DNA from: Watersipora subatra
Lineage: Eukaryota; Bryozoa; Gymnolaemata; Cheilostomatida; Watersiporidae
Assembly (NCBI RefSeq): GCF_963576615.1
Contig: NC_088711.1
Span: forward strand, 14,803,869-14,867,868
Direction of reading: 5' to 3'
DNA: 64,000 nucleotides
Numbering within the stretch: the stretch's first letter is position 1; every line of letters begins with the position of its first letter. The notes below the pieces were generated by a model, which saw nothing but the letters and a program-made list of their open reading frames with translations, did not search any database and was not told where the DNA came from. This document shows positions 44,301-55,461 of the stretch, piece by piece. The position numbers were made by a program, and so were the translations under genes.

Positions 44301-47300
44301 AAAACGAAGACTGAATCAGAGTTAAGGTTTGTAAAAGACCAACTGAATGTCCGACATTTCACAGGTAATAAAAATTTTTCGCATAGAAAACTTATTTTTT
44401 ATCAATTTGAGCAACATTTACCACTCTAATATTGTAATGAAGGTATTTTTTATTTCTGTGCTAATCCGGCCAATGCATATCAAATTCGAAAGCTCGATGC
44501 ATAGCTAAAGCAGACTGTTGAAAAATATTTCTTACTCATGTTACACATTTGAACAAGATTTAAAACAGCTTAAAAAAGCGTTAGATAATGTAGTTGCAAT
44601 TGGTTAGGTTTCTTTACCCAATGAATTTGAGTAACTTAAGCTAGTAACTCAAGCTAATCTTGAAACCATTCTATAATACGATCCGTGTATGTCCTAAGCT
44701 AAAATGGTTAGGAAAAACGATTGCACCTCACAGGAATCAAAGCCATACATGTACGAATGTGAAGCCAAGCACACTACTACTAAACCATGCAGTCACCTTG
44801 TCACGCTTGGGAATGATTGTATAATCATTATACATCATGATTTCTCACGACGCACTAAACTGCAAGCATGTATATTTTAATTGACTTATAAAAACTATTA
44901 ACTGAACATACGAACGATGACAGACAAACACTTAATTATATATATATATATATTTATTTATATGTATATATAGATTAAGACATAGCTCTAAGTCAGTGTT
45001 TAGTAAGCCAACTTCATTTAAAGGTTCACTTGCAAAAAAATTTATGTTACAGTTATTTGGTATCAAAAGGTTTACCACGTCTTACTCTGCTGTGTTGTAG
45101 GTTCAAAATATGTAAAAATTTGATTACAAGCTCCTAAAAGCTCAAAAATGAAGAATTAATCGCAGCCATTACGAAAACGGCCATATAGGTTGAAATCCCT
45201 CTCAAAACGACGGTTCCCCTCTCCCTCTCAAAAAACGGTTCAAATGTGACATAGTTGAACAAGATGTGCTTGTGTTTACACTTTTATGCAACCTCATTCG
45301 TCGGAATATTTTCACAAATAAACTTCACGCATTCAATAAACCATGTCTATTGGTGGTCTATTGTCCTTACGTGTCCATTTCATCATCATTGTAATGCTGT
45401 CACTTTGAGCACTGATATCTCAATAGCCTAAAAATCAGTTTAATTTTTTAACCTTAGCTCGAAGGGGGTGCATATCATCCTCTGATAAACATGAGGAGCC
45501 TGTTGGTCACCTGGGATGGTTGAAAATATAGGAACGTTTGATGGAGGGGAAATATGGGTCACATGATCAGATTATGCCTAGATGATTAGACCAAGCTGAA
45601 ATGAAACTGTAAAGTAGCGAGCATCTATATTTGATAAGGGGTTTCCGGTAAAACCCGAAGTGTTAGTCATAAACTAGTGCTATGAGACGTTTTATATTGA
45701 GCTTTTTATAATAAAAGGCTCAATGGCTAATTAGCCATTCATTTTACGTGATATCATCATGTTTCAAAACAATAACCACGTCAATAAATGAATACGTCAT
45801 CAAAATAAGGGATTCCAACTTATGGCCGCTTTTTTAACTGTTCCTTTTTGAGCCTTCAAAAGCTTGTAATCACATTTCCACACATTTGGCACTTACAACA
45901 CAGCAGAGTAAGACATGGTGAACCTTTTGATATCAAATAACTGTAAATTTTGTTGCAAGTCAACCATGAAGAAGTTAAATTCATAGTTAATGTCATGTTA
46001 CATAGTGTCACAAAAGTATACCGAAAGCGTTATTGTCAAGTTTCTCTCACCCCACTGTTAACCACTACATATGTTTTGTAAGTAAGAGCTCCATATGGTA
46101 CTGTACGTAGTAGTGTTACATTTATTGCAGATTATAACCGCTAAATAGGCTAAAGTATTTGCTACTCTGTAAGCGTAAGTAGTAATTTACAACAATTAAA
46201 AACACATCTTTTCATCGTAATATTCTGTTTTTGGGAAGTCTTTTACAGTATGGGAGCAGATTAATTCGTATTTACGAACTCAGTCCCAGAATGTATTAAG
46301 CTTGTATGTCGAGGTATGACTGTACTACTGCGTGAAACTTACGTCAAACTATCTGAAGGCATCATTTGTCAGCGCATCAAACTAAGAATAATAATGTTAT
46401 AAATATAATATACCGAATCTAATGTACAACAAAACATTATTTAACAATACAATAGGTAAACCGTATACTACTGAGCCCCAAAAACTAGTTTGCTAATGAT
46501 GCATATCCAATGATATAAACCTCCACAATTGAGTCACAGACCAATTCTATAGCATTTAGATGTATTCTTTTCTTAGGATCGAAACAGTCTTCTTCAATGC
46601 AAAATGGGACTGGTGAAGAAACCAGAAGTGATTATGAAAACACGAATGTCATCATTTTAGTAATCGCACTTGAGTAAAATGAATTCAACTCAGTTTTATG
46701 AAATTTTAAAATAATTAAACTTCAACTAGTTGAGAACTTTGGTCCGTAATCACTAATTCTACAATATACATATACAAGATGAAATCAAATTTGACAACGA
46801 CATATTTTCTAGAACTACATTAATAAGATTATCAACTACTTACATCACCAGCAAATGAGGAAGTTGTGTGACAACAAACATTGAACAACACTGAAGATAT
46901 AATTAACCATTGTGGCTCACAGATGACTCACAATGGTTAAAGGAGAATAGAGATATTTATGCTGCCATTTATTTGACTAATGTATGCAGAGGAACTCTTG
47001 AAAACTGACCAGATAAATATCATTATGCATTTAATAAATATCGAACACACTACAAATTGGTAGCGACCTCTGAAAGAGTTTTCCCATTTACTACAAAATT
47101 AATACATGTCGAAAACTATGTGAAGGGATCTACTGTAACAAATACTTGCTATTATTAATCTTATATTAGATATGTAAAAAGTACATAGAGTAAAATGTAA
47201 GTTACTAATTGTTTTTTACTTACATTACATGTAAGTAAAAAACAATTAGAATTGGTGTGTTATGCCATTGGCTGGTATTACTAATTAGTTGACAAACCTG

Positions 47301-50300
47301 AGCAGTCAAGTCCATCTTCACAATGGACTCAAAACCAAGACCAGTGAATAGATCACGCAGACTCCGCACATCCACTTCTGACCCGACTCGGGTGGAATAT
47401 CCAGGTACAGAGAAAGTCTTGTTGTTAATAATGAGTGCTCTGCCTCTCAGGGGAGACGACATCTTATAAACCTGTCCAGTGAAGTGAACAGCCAGAGGTA
47501 AACAATGCAAATGGTAGGCTAAACAGACAATCAGTATGTAGAAAATCTTACACACTCAAGAGATGATATAGATTTATGAAATGCAAACTACACAAATTAT
47601 GAGTAAGATGATGTTAAGCTACAGAAAACTTTACTAACATAACATCAAAAATATTCAAAACACACCGAATATTGTTTATCTGAAATTAAAACTTAATGAC
47701 ACCTTGTGCAAGTTGTGACATCTTGTGCAAGTTGTGACATCTTGTGCAAGTTGTGACATCTTGTGTAAGTTGTGACACCTTGTGCAAGTTGTGACATCTT
47801 GTGCAAGTTGTAACATCTTGTGCAAGTTGTGACATCTTGTGCAAGTTGTCATACCTTGTGCAAGTTATGACATCTAGTGCAAGTTGTGACATCTTGTGCA
47901 AGTTGTAACATCTTGTGCAAGTTGTGACATCTTGTGCAAGTTGTGACACCTTGTGCAAGTTATGACATCTTGTGCAAGTTGTGACATCTTGTGCAAGTTG
48001 TGACACCTTGTGCAAGTTTTGACATCTTGTGCAAGTTGTAACATCTTGTGCAAGTTGTAACATCTTGTGCAAGTTGTAACATCTTGTGCAAGTTGCGACA
48101 TCTTGTGCAAGTTATGACACCTTGTGCAAGTTATGACATCTTGTGCAAGTTGTGACATCTTGTGACATCTTGTGCAAGTTGTGACACCTTGTGCAAGTTA
48201 TGACATCTTGTGCAAGTTATGACATCTTATGCAAGTTGTGACATCTTGTACAAGTTGTGACATCTTGTGCAAGTTGTGACACCTTGTGCAAGTTATGACA
48301 TCTTGTGCAAGTTGTGACATCTTGAGCAAGTTGTAACATCTTGTGCAAGTTGTAACATCTTGTGCAAGTTGTGACACCTTGTGCAAGTTATGACATCTTG
48401 TGCATGTAATGACATCTTGTGCAAGTAATGACATCTCGTGCAAGTTGTGACACCTTATGCAAGTGATGACACCTTGTGACCAGTACCCAATTTGGTTACA
48501 CAATAGGAACAAATTGCTAGGCCAAATATATGACAAATTTCATAAAGCAAGTTGTATAAAAATATTGTCTAGAGAAGGTTTTTGAACATAAAGGCTGTAA
48601 TATTATAAATATCTACATTTACTAAACCTTGAATTACCGTGAAACCTCCATTTGAATGCCACCTTTATTTGAATGCCACCTTTAATTGAATGCCACCTTT
48701 ATTTGAATGCCACCTTTATTTGAATGCCACCTTTATTTGAATGCCACCTTTATTTGAATGCCACCTTTATTTGAATGCCACCTTTATTTGAATGCAACCT
48801 TTATTTGAATGCCACCTTTATTTGAATGCCACCTTTATTTGAATGCCACCTTTATTTGAATGCCACCTTTATTTAAATGCCACCTTTATTTGAATGCCAC
48901 CTTTATTTGAATGCCACATTTAACTCTTGCGCTACCGCAAGCCGATGTATCGGCTTTCGTGGTAGTACAAGTACTGGCGGTAAGCCGATGTATCGGCTTA
49001 TCAATAGGGTTTCACTTTTCTTTTCATTATGAAGCCCAAACAATAGCTAGACTAATCAAAATTTGTCTCAATAAAAAAACCTTGTTTCCAATCACATGAA
49101 ACCAATAGAAAAATTTTTGGTTCAACAATTCACGGTAAAATAAGAACAGACAATTAGACAATGTATCAGCTTATAAATAGGGTTTCACTTTTTTGTTCAT
49201 AACCAAGGCCACACATTAGCTAGACCAATCAAATTTTGTCTTCAACCTTGTTGCCAATCATGTGCAACAAGAATAAAAAATTTTAGTTTTGAAATTCCAT
49301 TTCTAATTATTTTTCAAAACAGGAAAACCAGATCGTTATCGTCATGGCAATAAAAACTACACCACATTTGCTCAATGCAAATAAAGCGTCAGAAACCTTG
49401 CGAGAGGAGATTCATTAAACAATTTTATACTTATCTTGTAGAGAATTTTTTTCTGAATAAGATGAATTTTACAGTAAAACAATATCTGTTTTGATTCTTG
49501 AGATATTGCTTAAATACTAGCGGTATATCGGTTTTTTGAAAAATCCAATTGAATTAATTTGGGCAGAAAAATCATTCGGTCAGAATTTAATGTGGTAGTG
49601 AAAAAGTTAATAGAACACCACTCTAAGAGAAGGGGTGAAAACTACAGCACCACTTCCAATTGAAGCACTCTTTATTTGACCGCCACTATGACAGTCTTTG
49701 ATATTTACGAACCAATAATAAAACATGGTCAATAGAAAAGCATCCACAAAATGGTGCCAATAATGTTATTCTAATTACAACAATACTTCCAATAACTATA
49801 ATAATACTAATAATGTTACATGAAAAACAATCAATTATTTCGCTGTCGCTGTAGTGGTTGTTGTAATCACGATATACCTGAGAAGATCGACCGTTACAAT
49901 CATCAGAACTACACTCTGATTGGAAGTCACTAAGGTCTAGATCTGATCCATTGTCTTCAGATTCATCCATAATGTGGTTTACAATCTATTGTGAAGACCA
50001 TAAAGTGAAGTCTTCCAATGAATGATAAGAACACTCTTTAGGAACACCAAAAGACATAATAAAAACTAATGTTATGGCGTATCCGAGTCCATTTGCTAAT
50101 GCCAAAACTTTTACGGCCTTTCTTTAAAACGTTAAAAGCGACACTATGGAAATAATTAATAACTCTTTTATGTGGCCAATAGTAGTTCCTTGTTTAACTC
50201 GTATGATAACTCTACTTAAATGAAAAATTCTTTAAAAAAAATGCTGAGGCTGATGGCATTAATGTCACTCTGCCCAAAGGAGTGTGAAAGATATAAGCGA

Positions 50301-51608
50301 CATTAGCATTGCTTCGCCTGTAAAAGGGTTAAATTTATTTTACCAAAATTCTGACCAACTAGTAAAAAAACGGCGCCACCTTTTATTTGAATGTCACCTC
50401 TAATAAAACGTCACTATGGGAAAAGAACTGAAGAATAAAGCTTATAAAATATAAAAATACCTTAGAAATATTTAAGAACATAAAATAGCCTTAAAAAGAT
50501 GTGATATAGATGAGTGTATGAGTTAGCCATGGCCAGTAGAATATTTTGTAGTTCGATAAGTACAGTCAATACACAATTACCTGATCAGTGTTAAGGTAGA
50601 GCTCTCTAATGCTTCTCCTTGATGTTGGAATGAGAGAAATAGTCCCCATATCAACACATTCAACACTCTCACCCTGGTCTCCATACCGGTAGTCTTCCCC
50701 ATCTGATATGTCACTCACTCCATCCTCATCACCCTCTGGTCTGGTGGCAGCCTCATCATCCATGTCTTGAGAGCGCTGAACAGCTGAAATATGACCACTC
50801 ATAAAACCCATCGCCTCAGCCAAGTATCCTTATCATGTCATCTAGGAACATTGTCACCGATGCATACAGAGCCAAAATATCAAGATCATGCCTTTGACCA
50901 AACTATAATTTAACTTTTAAAAATAAATTGTAGATTGCTTAAAATTGATAAAAGGATTGAAAGCTTGTACATAACAAGGATCAATTGTTGACAAGTGATG
51001 CTGGCACTAAAAGAGTCAAGGCTAATATGTCTGTTCTATGGTTTAGTGTTTTGAATGAGATACTACTAATTCAAGCTAGGGATTTGGTAAACTGGTTGCA
51101 AAGTGCCTTTCAGAAATGTTATGAACTGAAGGAGAGCCGTATTTAAAAATGCTATAATTTATATATTGAACAAATTTATTGCCAAATACAGAGTATGCGA
51201 CTTTCAACACTCCTGTACTGTAAGCTCAAAGGGTAAATTAATATACGCCAAGTAAAAATTATGCTTACAAAATTCACAACAAATAGAAGCCAATAAACTA
51301 AACATGATTTGTACAGCAATTTGCTGCATTGAGCAACAACCAAACTGATCTGTGTTGTGATCAGTTATTGATGATATTAAGAGTTATTAAGCTGTCTGTC
51401 ATCCTGTCCTTGGGAACTGTTTATGTTATGTTGATGTCTTATCACAGTTCACACGTTTACTTTGATTAATAAGTATTCCCACGGCCAAACGAGCGGAGCG
51501 AAGTGTGGGAGTTTTTATGATAAATGCATGTGCACACAACTTACGAAAATTATTCATCAACAATGAGACGAACCCTTGTCTAGAAATTTCATCAACAAAT
51601 TCAAGCAT
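41349..51608 (-). CDS. Caspase with short acidic prodomain, executioner-like
   Basis: A cysteine protease of the caspase family. Proposed exons: 51608-51545 (start MLEFVDEISRQGF), 50783-50581, 47471-47298, 43090-42868, 42174-42037, 41716-41607 and 41510-41349, totalling 1074 nt (357 aa plus stop) with all phases matching. The prodomain is acidic (GDEDGVSDISDGEDY) and has no recognisable CARD or DED pair. The p20 subunit has RGRALIINNKTF, VRSLRDLFTGLGF, the catalytic-His motif VIMSHGSEND and the catalytic-Cys motif FIITQACSG (usual QACRG). The p10 subunit has DDFIFIKSSFE, FVSLRHETGGSLFI (usual SWR) and GQIPVYWNTL. VECVD in the prodomain and SIASD or LDPDD in the linker could be processing sites. 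The first exon is the least certain: an unspliced start at 50811 is possible, and so is splicing from the ROCO gene upstream. Introns are full of repeats. Confidence 0.92.
43187..44058. mobile_element. CAGTAGACACTCC-type MITE, copy 3
   Basis: 872 bp, from CAGTAGACACTCCTATAATG to GGAGCACTTACTG, flanked by TA. Inserted inside the Tigger-like element, 50 bp from its left end. Confidence 0.85.
44937..44972. repeat. (TA)n microsatellite
   Basis: An AT-dinucleotide tract followed by TATTTATTTATATGTATATATAG, inside the Tigger-like element. Confidence 0.75.
45022..45966. mobile_element. TTAA-target palindromic MITE, copy 5
   Basis: Left TTAA intact (45018-45021); the right flank has decayed (CCATGAA for CCTTTAA). 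Orientation is as copy 3. Nested in the Tigger-like element at 43137-46322. Confidence 0.83.
47690..48478. repeat. 19-bp satellite, about 41 units
   Basis: The unit is GTTGTGACATCTTGTGCAA, with variants GTTATGACATC and GTTGTGACACC. It lies in the caspase intron about 220 bp upstream of the exon at 47471 in transcription sense. Read on the minus strand no frame contains a stop, so long meaningless ORFs with a 19-residue period (HNLHKMSQLAQDVTTCTRC) appear. Confidence 0.95.
48651..48922. repeat. 17-bp satellite, about 16 units, grown from a transposon terminal repeat
   Basis: The unit GAATGCCACCTTTATTT is the same motif that occurs once or twice in the terminal repeats of D1 (17075) and D2 (21504). 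Here it is tandemly amplified at the left end of D3. Confidence 0.93.
48924..49606. mobile_element. TTAA-flanked MITE with paired subterminal hairpins
   Basis: 683 bp between TTAA at 48920-48923 and TTAA at 49607-49610. The ends are CTCTTGCGCTACC and, inward, CTTTTTCACTACC, a piggyBac-like arrangement. Near the left end an 18-bp hairpin, AAGCCGATGTATCGGCTT, occurs twice (48939-48956 and 48982-48999). No transposase. Inserted within transposon D3. Confidence 0.75.
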
Positions 51609-51730
51609 CGTTTTGTAAAGTCGTTAAAGTATAATAGCGATACAAAACACATTTAAACCTATTTAAATATGTTACCAAGTCTTTGTAAACCGTCGGTATT
51701 ATCTTAAAACTTACCCATCTGATTGGATTA

Positions 51731-51940
51731 TGTTGTATATGCGTGTGTCTGCCTCGTGCCCGCTCGTATTGCAGGAACTTAGGTTACGTATGCCAGTTCG
51801 GTATTGAGAGGTCGCACCGCAAGTACGTGGGCCTATAGGAGTCAACTATGTGGATGACTACGAAAGCTATATAAGCATGTGACAAACGGCAGACGAGGCT
51901 TTTCCCTTGTGGATTTATTGGTGAGTGCACTTATTTAACA
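51731..51940 (+). repeat. 5' LTR
   Basis: 210 bp, TGTTGTATATGCG to CTTATTTAACA. A TATA-like CTATATAAGC lies at 51868-51877. The primer-binding-like sequence follows at 51941. Confidence 0.95.
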
Positions 51941-52058
51941 TGGCGCAGTCGGCAGGATCGCCGATGCGTGGTTGTTAAAAGTGATTTGTGCTGTGATAAT
52001 TGTGTTCAGTGTTTTACAGGTTCTATACCTCGTGGTAAGTGTTTTGTGTGTGGTTTCC

Positions 52059-52261
52059 GTGTTTACAGTGTTGTGGTGCTCAGTGAAATTTAGTGTTTAT
52101 GGTGTAGTGGTGTTCAGTAAAGTTTAGTGTTTACGGTGTAGTGGTGTTCAGTGAAGTTTAGTGTTTACGGTGTAGTGGTGTTCAGTGAAATTTAGTGTTT
52201 ACAGCGTTGTGGTGCCGAGGGAAATTTAGTGTTTACGGTGCAGTGGTGCTCGATGAAATTT
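52059..52261 (+). repeat. 34-bp repeat, 6 units, in the retroelement leader
   Basis: Six units of about 34 bp (GTGTTTACGGTGTAGTGGTG then TTCAGTGAAATTTA) fill the untranslated leader between the primer-binding site and the gag start at 52313. Confidence 0.9.
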
Positions 52262-52312
52262 GGTGGTGCTTTTAACACTGGTGTAGTGTTCGTGTTGTGT
52301 TACGCGTCAATT

Positions 52313-53534
52313 ATGGCGTTTAATTTTAATGAGTTTCCTTCGTTAAAATTGGATAGTGGTGACGTTAATGGTTCATGGAAAAGATGGTTTGATCAGTTTT
52401 CAATTTGTCGGAGAAATGGTTAGTATGAGAATGGGAGAGGATGAAGACGGCAACCACAAATTTAGTGGCCGTACGAAACTTCTTGCGTTATTACACGCAA
52501 TAGATAGTGATGGTAGAGATGCTTTAAGATCTGTTGGTTTTCGTATGTTGGATGAAAATTCTACTTACGATGAGGCAATAGCTCATTTAGTTACTATTTA
52601 TGGTACTGATGAAACGGTTTACGTTGAAACGATGAAATTTGTTACTGTTTCACAAACGGCTTGTGAAAAGGGAAGTGATTATTTACTACGAGTTGAAAAA
52701 CTCAGTAGAAACGTTAATTTTGGTGGTAATGAAGATGTAAGGAAAGAATTTGCTTTTGCAATAGCTGTTAATGGCTTGCGAGAAGGTTCTTTACGTAGGC
52801 AATTAATGCAGCAAACGGAGTTGAATTGGAAAATTCTAATGGATATCTTGAGGGCCAGAAAACTCGCGCGAGAATCTGACGCCATATTGGAAAGCGCTAG
52901 ATAAAACCCTAGATATAAAACTAGCGAACTTAGTGTTTCGGAAAATTCGACAAAAGCTCCTAGAAATAAATCTAAAGTAAGAGGAGCCAGTCGTTATTCA
53001 AGTTCTGATTCAAGTGCTTGCGAAAATGGTGAAATTAACAGAATTTCACAAAGGCAACGTAAAAGTTATTATGATGAAGGGTCTAAGAATAATTACTCTA
53101 GAAAATGGAGTAGGAATTCAGGTTACGAATCTCCTAGATATGATCGTAGGAGCAGGTATAGAGACTCTAGCAGGTCTTCAAGAGACTCTAGCGTTGATAG
53201 ATATAACCGCAATTGGCGTGCTAAGTCAAAGGATGGACACTCACCTAAGAGTGATGATGAATGCTACAACTGTGGTAGTAGAGATCATAGGCTATGTAGT
53301 TGCCCTGCAGCTAGATGTTTTGTATGCAATAGGAAAGGTCATACTAGTATTGACTGTAAGAAAGATGGCACCGAGAATACTCGGGAAAGTGAATATAGAC
53401 ACCGCTACAACAGAAGTAGTAGCAGGAAAAGTGACCAGAGTAGAGGCAAAAGCCCTGATAAAAGAGATAGCCATAGTACACGTTCCCACTTCCCAAGTAG
53501 AAGTATAAGGTTTTCATCTGCAGGTCCTAAATGA
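52313..53534 (+). pseudogene. gag: Retrotransposon gag with two CCHC zinc knuckles, disrupted
   Basis: The frame opens with MAFNFNEFPSLKLDSGDVNG at 52313. A one-base frameshift near 52405-52420 moves the reading to the frame of GNHKFSGRTKLLALLHAI. That frame meets an in-frame TAA at 52902-52904 and then runs on through an Arg/Ser-rich linker to two knuckles, CYNCGSRDHRLCSC and CFVCNRKGHTSIDC (about 53252-53360). It closes at TGA 53532-53534. The structural capsid-like part is 52430-52900. Two lesions make this copy non-functional as an intact gag, although each segment is well preserved. Confidence 0.88.
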
Positions 53535-54160
53535 CTAGATAATAAGATAGTAAGGACCTTGAAGGTAAATGGTAGTGAAGTTGATTTCACATTTGATACA
53601 GGTGCTGATGTTTCTACTTTGACTGTTCAGACATCAAGTAAACTTGGTTTAAAGTTGAAAGAGTCAGATCAGCACCTTAATGGTGCTGATGGCTCAAGTC
53701 TAAAAGTTCTTGGATTCAGTAGAGTAAATATAAAGAGCTCATATCGTACTACTGATGCTCCTGTATATGTGTTGGAAGGTTCTAGATGCAACCTTTTAGG
53801 AATGACAGAACTTAAAAATCTTAATTTACTCGCTGTCATTAATGGTATGTGTACGGATAATTTCGATCCTATTCAGAAATTTCCTAAAGTGTTTGAAGGC
53901 TTGGATGCTATGCCTGGTATGTTTTCCATCACATCGAGAGGTGAGGCGGAACCCGTCAGGTTGTATTCCCCAAGATCAATTGCAGCTGGGTTGAGATCTC
54001 AGGCTAAGAAAGAGCTTGGTAAAATGCTCACTGAAAAGGTTATAGAAAAAGTAGAAATACCTACTGATTGGTATAATAATTCGGGTCTAACAATAGCTCC
54101 GAAATTTGGTGATAAAATCAGAATGTGTGTGGATTTAACCAATCCAAATAAGCAGTCGTT
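53535..54160 (+). CDS. pol: Retrotransposon protease and N-terminal fragment of reverse transcriptase
   Basis: In the same frame as the end of gag. An aspartic protease carries the DTGADVSTLT active-site motif at about 53595-53625 and LLGMTELKNLNLL further on. Then come the RT entry blocks VIEKVEIPTDWYNNSGL and IRMCVDLTNPNK, at which point homology stops (about 54150). The palm motifs (YxDD), RNase H and integrase are not present anywhere in the element. The reading frame continues without a stop into the foreign ORF, giving a fused open frame of 605 codons (53559-55376). Confidence 0.85.
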
Positions 54161-54239
54161 ATCCCGACTATGTTCCATAACGCTTATACTTGTATACTAC
54201 GGTTTCAGATACTTTACTGAGTTATATATATCGGTGCTG

Positions 54240-55461
54240 ATGTCTGTTGCCTCTGGTGGAGAAGGACCCGGAGACAAGGAGCGGCCTGGAGACAGGAACG
54301 GAGCGGATGGCCACAAAAGCCGACCAGCTAGGAGTACCGACCAAGTCGGCAAGGAGACTAAGAAATCTAAGGGAAAGGCCAGACAGATCTATGGCAAGGA
54401 AGGTAGATTGTTTTGCTGGTTTTGTGGTTGTTCCAAGGATCACTATGCAATTGATTGCCCTAGCAACTATTGTAGGAAGTGTGGTGGTAAGGGGCACTGG
54501 TCAAAGGAGTGCACGGTTTCAGTCTGCAGTTACTGTGGTGAGGTGCGACACCTGATGACTCAGTGTCCATCTGGAGGGGCCTCCTTCACCCGAAAGGGAA
54601 GGAAACTGCCGGAGGAAAAGAGAACCAACATTAGCTCTGACGAGAGAGCCAACACCAGCTCTGACGAGGCCTTGGCAGCGCCTAAGCCTAAGGTAGCCAA
54701 CCGTGGCACCAGCTACGCGGCTGCGGCAGGTAATTCCAAGGTAAGGCAACCTGTGGTCGATAAAGTTCAGTCATTCCTGGATAACATAAGATCTGATTTT
54801 ATGTCCCAGAAAGAGGTTGATGCCAAGCGGGCTGACATCAACATGAGGAAAGCGGAGGCCCTGGCTGCCTACGACAGAGCTATAGCTAAGCTAGAGGAGG
54901 AAGAAGACGACCTTCGTCGACAGGTATCGGCAGATCGTCAGATGTACGATGCCTTGGCTAGCTTACACGAGCTTACCCAGAAGGTATCAGGCTCTGCGAT
55001 CGGAGGTAAGAGCACTAGAGGCAAACCGGCGAGTGCAAGTGGCAACACAGACAAGCGTCAGGACGCGCCAACTAGTAGGGCTGCTGCAACTGAGGTTCTT
55101 GGAGGCAGTAAGACAGAGAGTGGCACTGATTGCAACATCAGTGACGCCAATGAAACCAATGACTCGGACCCTAGAGCAAATAAGGATTGGTTCGATGAGG
55201 TTGAGGCTATAGAGGTAGAGCTTATTGAGACGGAGGTGGACACTGTGCAGAAGGAGCAGGAGATACCTGTGACTGCCAGTGGTAGTGAACTGGAAAGGGA
55301 GCCAGTTCACAGAGACTCTCATGAAAGTGAGAGTATGGAGGCTTTGCTTCATGCACTGCCTAAGGGGCGAAGCTAATTTGACAGGTTCTGGCAGTGACAC
55401 TACAAGTGAGGAGGATCAGGGAGATCCGATTATGGACACTGATGCCGAGGGAGGAGGTTAA
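54240..55461 (+). CDS. Foreign zinc-knuckle/coiled-coil ORF captured inside the LTR element
   Basis: From ATG 54240 (MSVASGGEGPGDKERPGD) the sequence is more GC-rich than the retroelement around it. It encodes a basic linker, three zinc knuckles (CWFCGCSKDHYAIDC, CRKCGGKGHWSKEC, CSYCGEVRHLMTQC at about 54410-54560), a charged middle and a likely coiled coil (AEALAAYDRAIAKLEEEEDD). The open frame stops at 55376; a shift near 55360 would extend it into an acidic tail (TTSEEDQGDPIMDTDAEGGG) ending at 55461. The pattern resembles gag-like or LINE ORF1-like nucleic-acid-binding proteins, but it is clearly not the gag at 52313-53534. Its source is unknown: another transposon or a host gene. Confidence 0.75.

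Larger units (their letters stand above)
43137..46322. mobile_element. Tigger/pogo-like element interrupted by two later insertions
   Basis: The left end CAGTCATACCTTGACATGC (43137) and right end, inward CAGTCATACCTCGACATAC (46322), match the element at 9022-10265, each beside TA. After removal of inserts at 43187-44058 and 45022-45966 about 1.4 kb remains. A fragment at 44137-44322 is open but too short to assign. Located in the caspase intron between the exons at 47298 and 43090. Confidence 0.75.
48637..50435. mobile_element. GAACGCCACC-TIR transposon, copy D3, with nested insert and expanded end
   Basis: The left end is CCGTGAAACCTCCATTTGAA next to TA. The interior shares the block with CTTTGATATTTACGA and GAAAAGCATCCACAAAATGG with D1 and D2. 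The right terminus is truncated near 50435. A TTAA-flanked MITE is inserted at 48924-49606 and the left end has expanded into a 17-bp array. A minus-strand ORF at 49970-49686 (MDESEDNGSDLDLSDFQS) is acidic and might be a transposase N-terminus, but it is too short to assign. Located in the caspase intron. Confidence 0.72.

Noticed and set aside
44137..44325. 62-codon ORF with a basic C-terminus as a gene
   Set aside because: It is inside the split Tigger-like element and too short to assign.
47686..48536. Three minus-strand ORFs of 94-128 codons with repeated HKMSQLAQDV
   Set aside because: They are products of the 19-bp satellite, which has no stop in any minus-strand frame.
50566..50823. 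Caspase first exon starting at 50823
   Set aside because: The codon at 50823 is TTG. The nearest ATG is 50811, and the ATTTCAG acceptor at 50784 with the exon at 51608-51545 gives a better spliced model. The ATG 50811 start stays possible.
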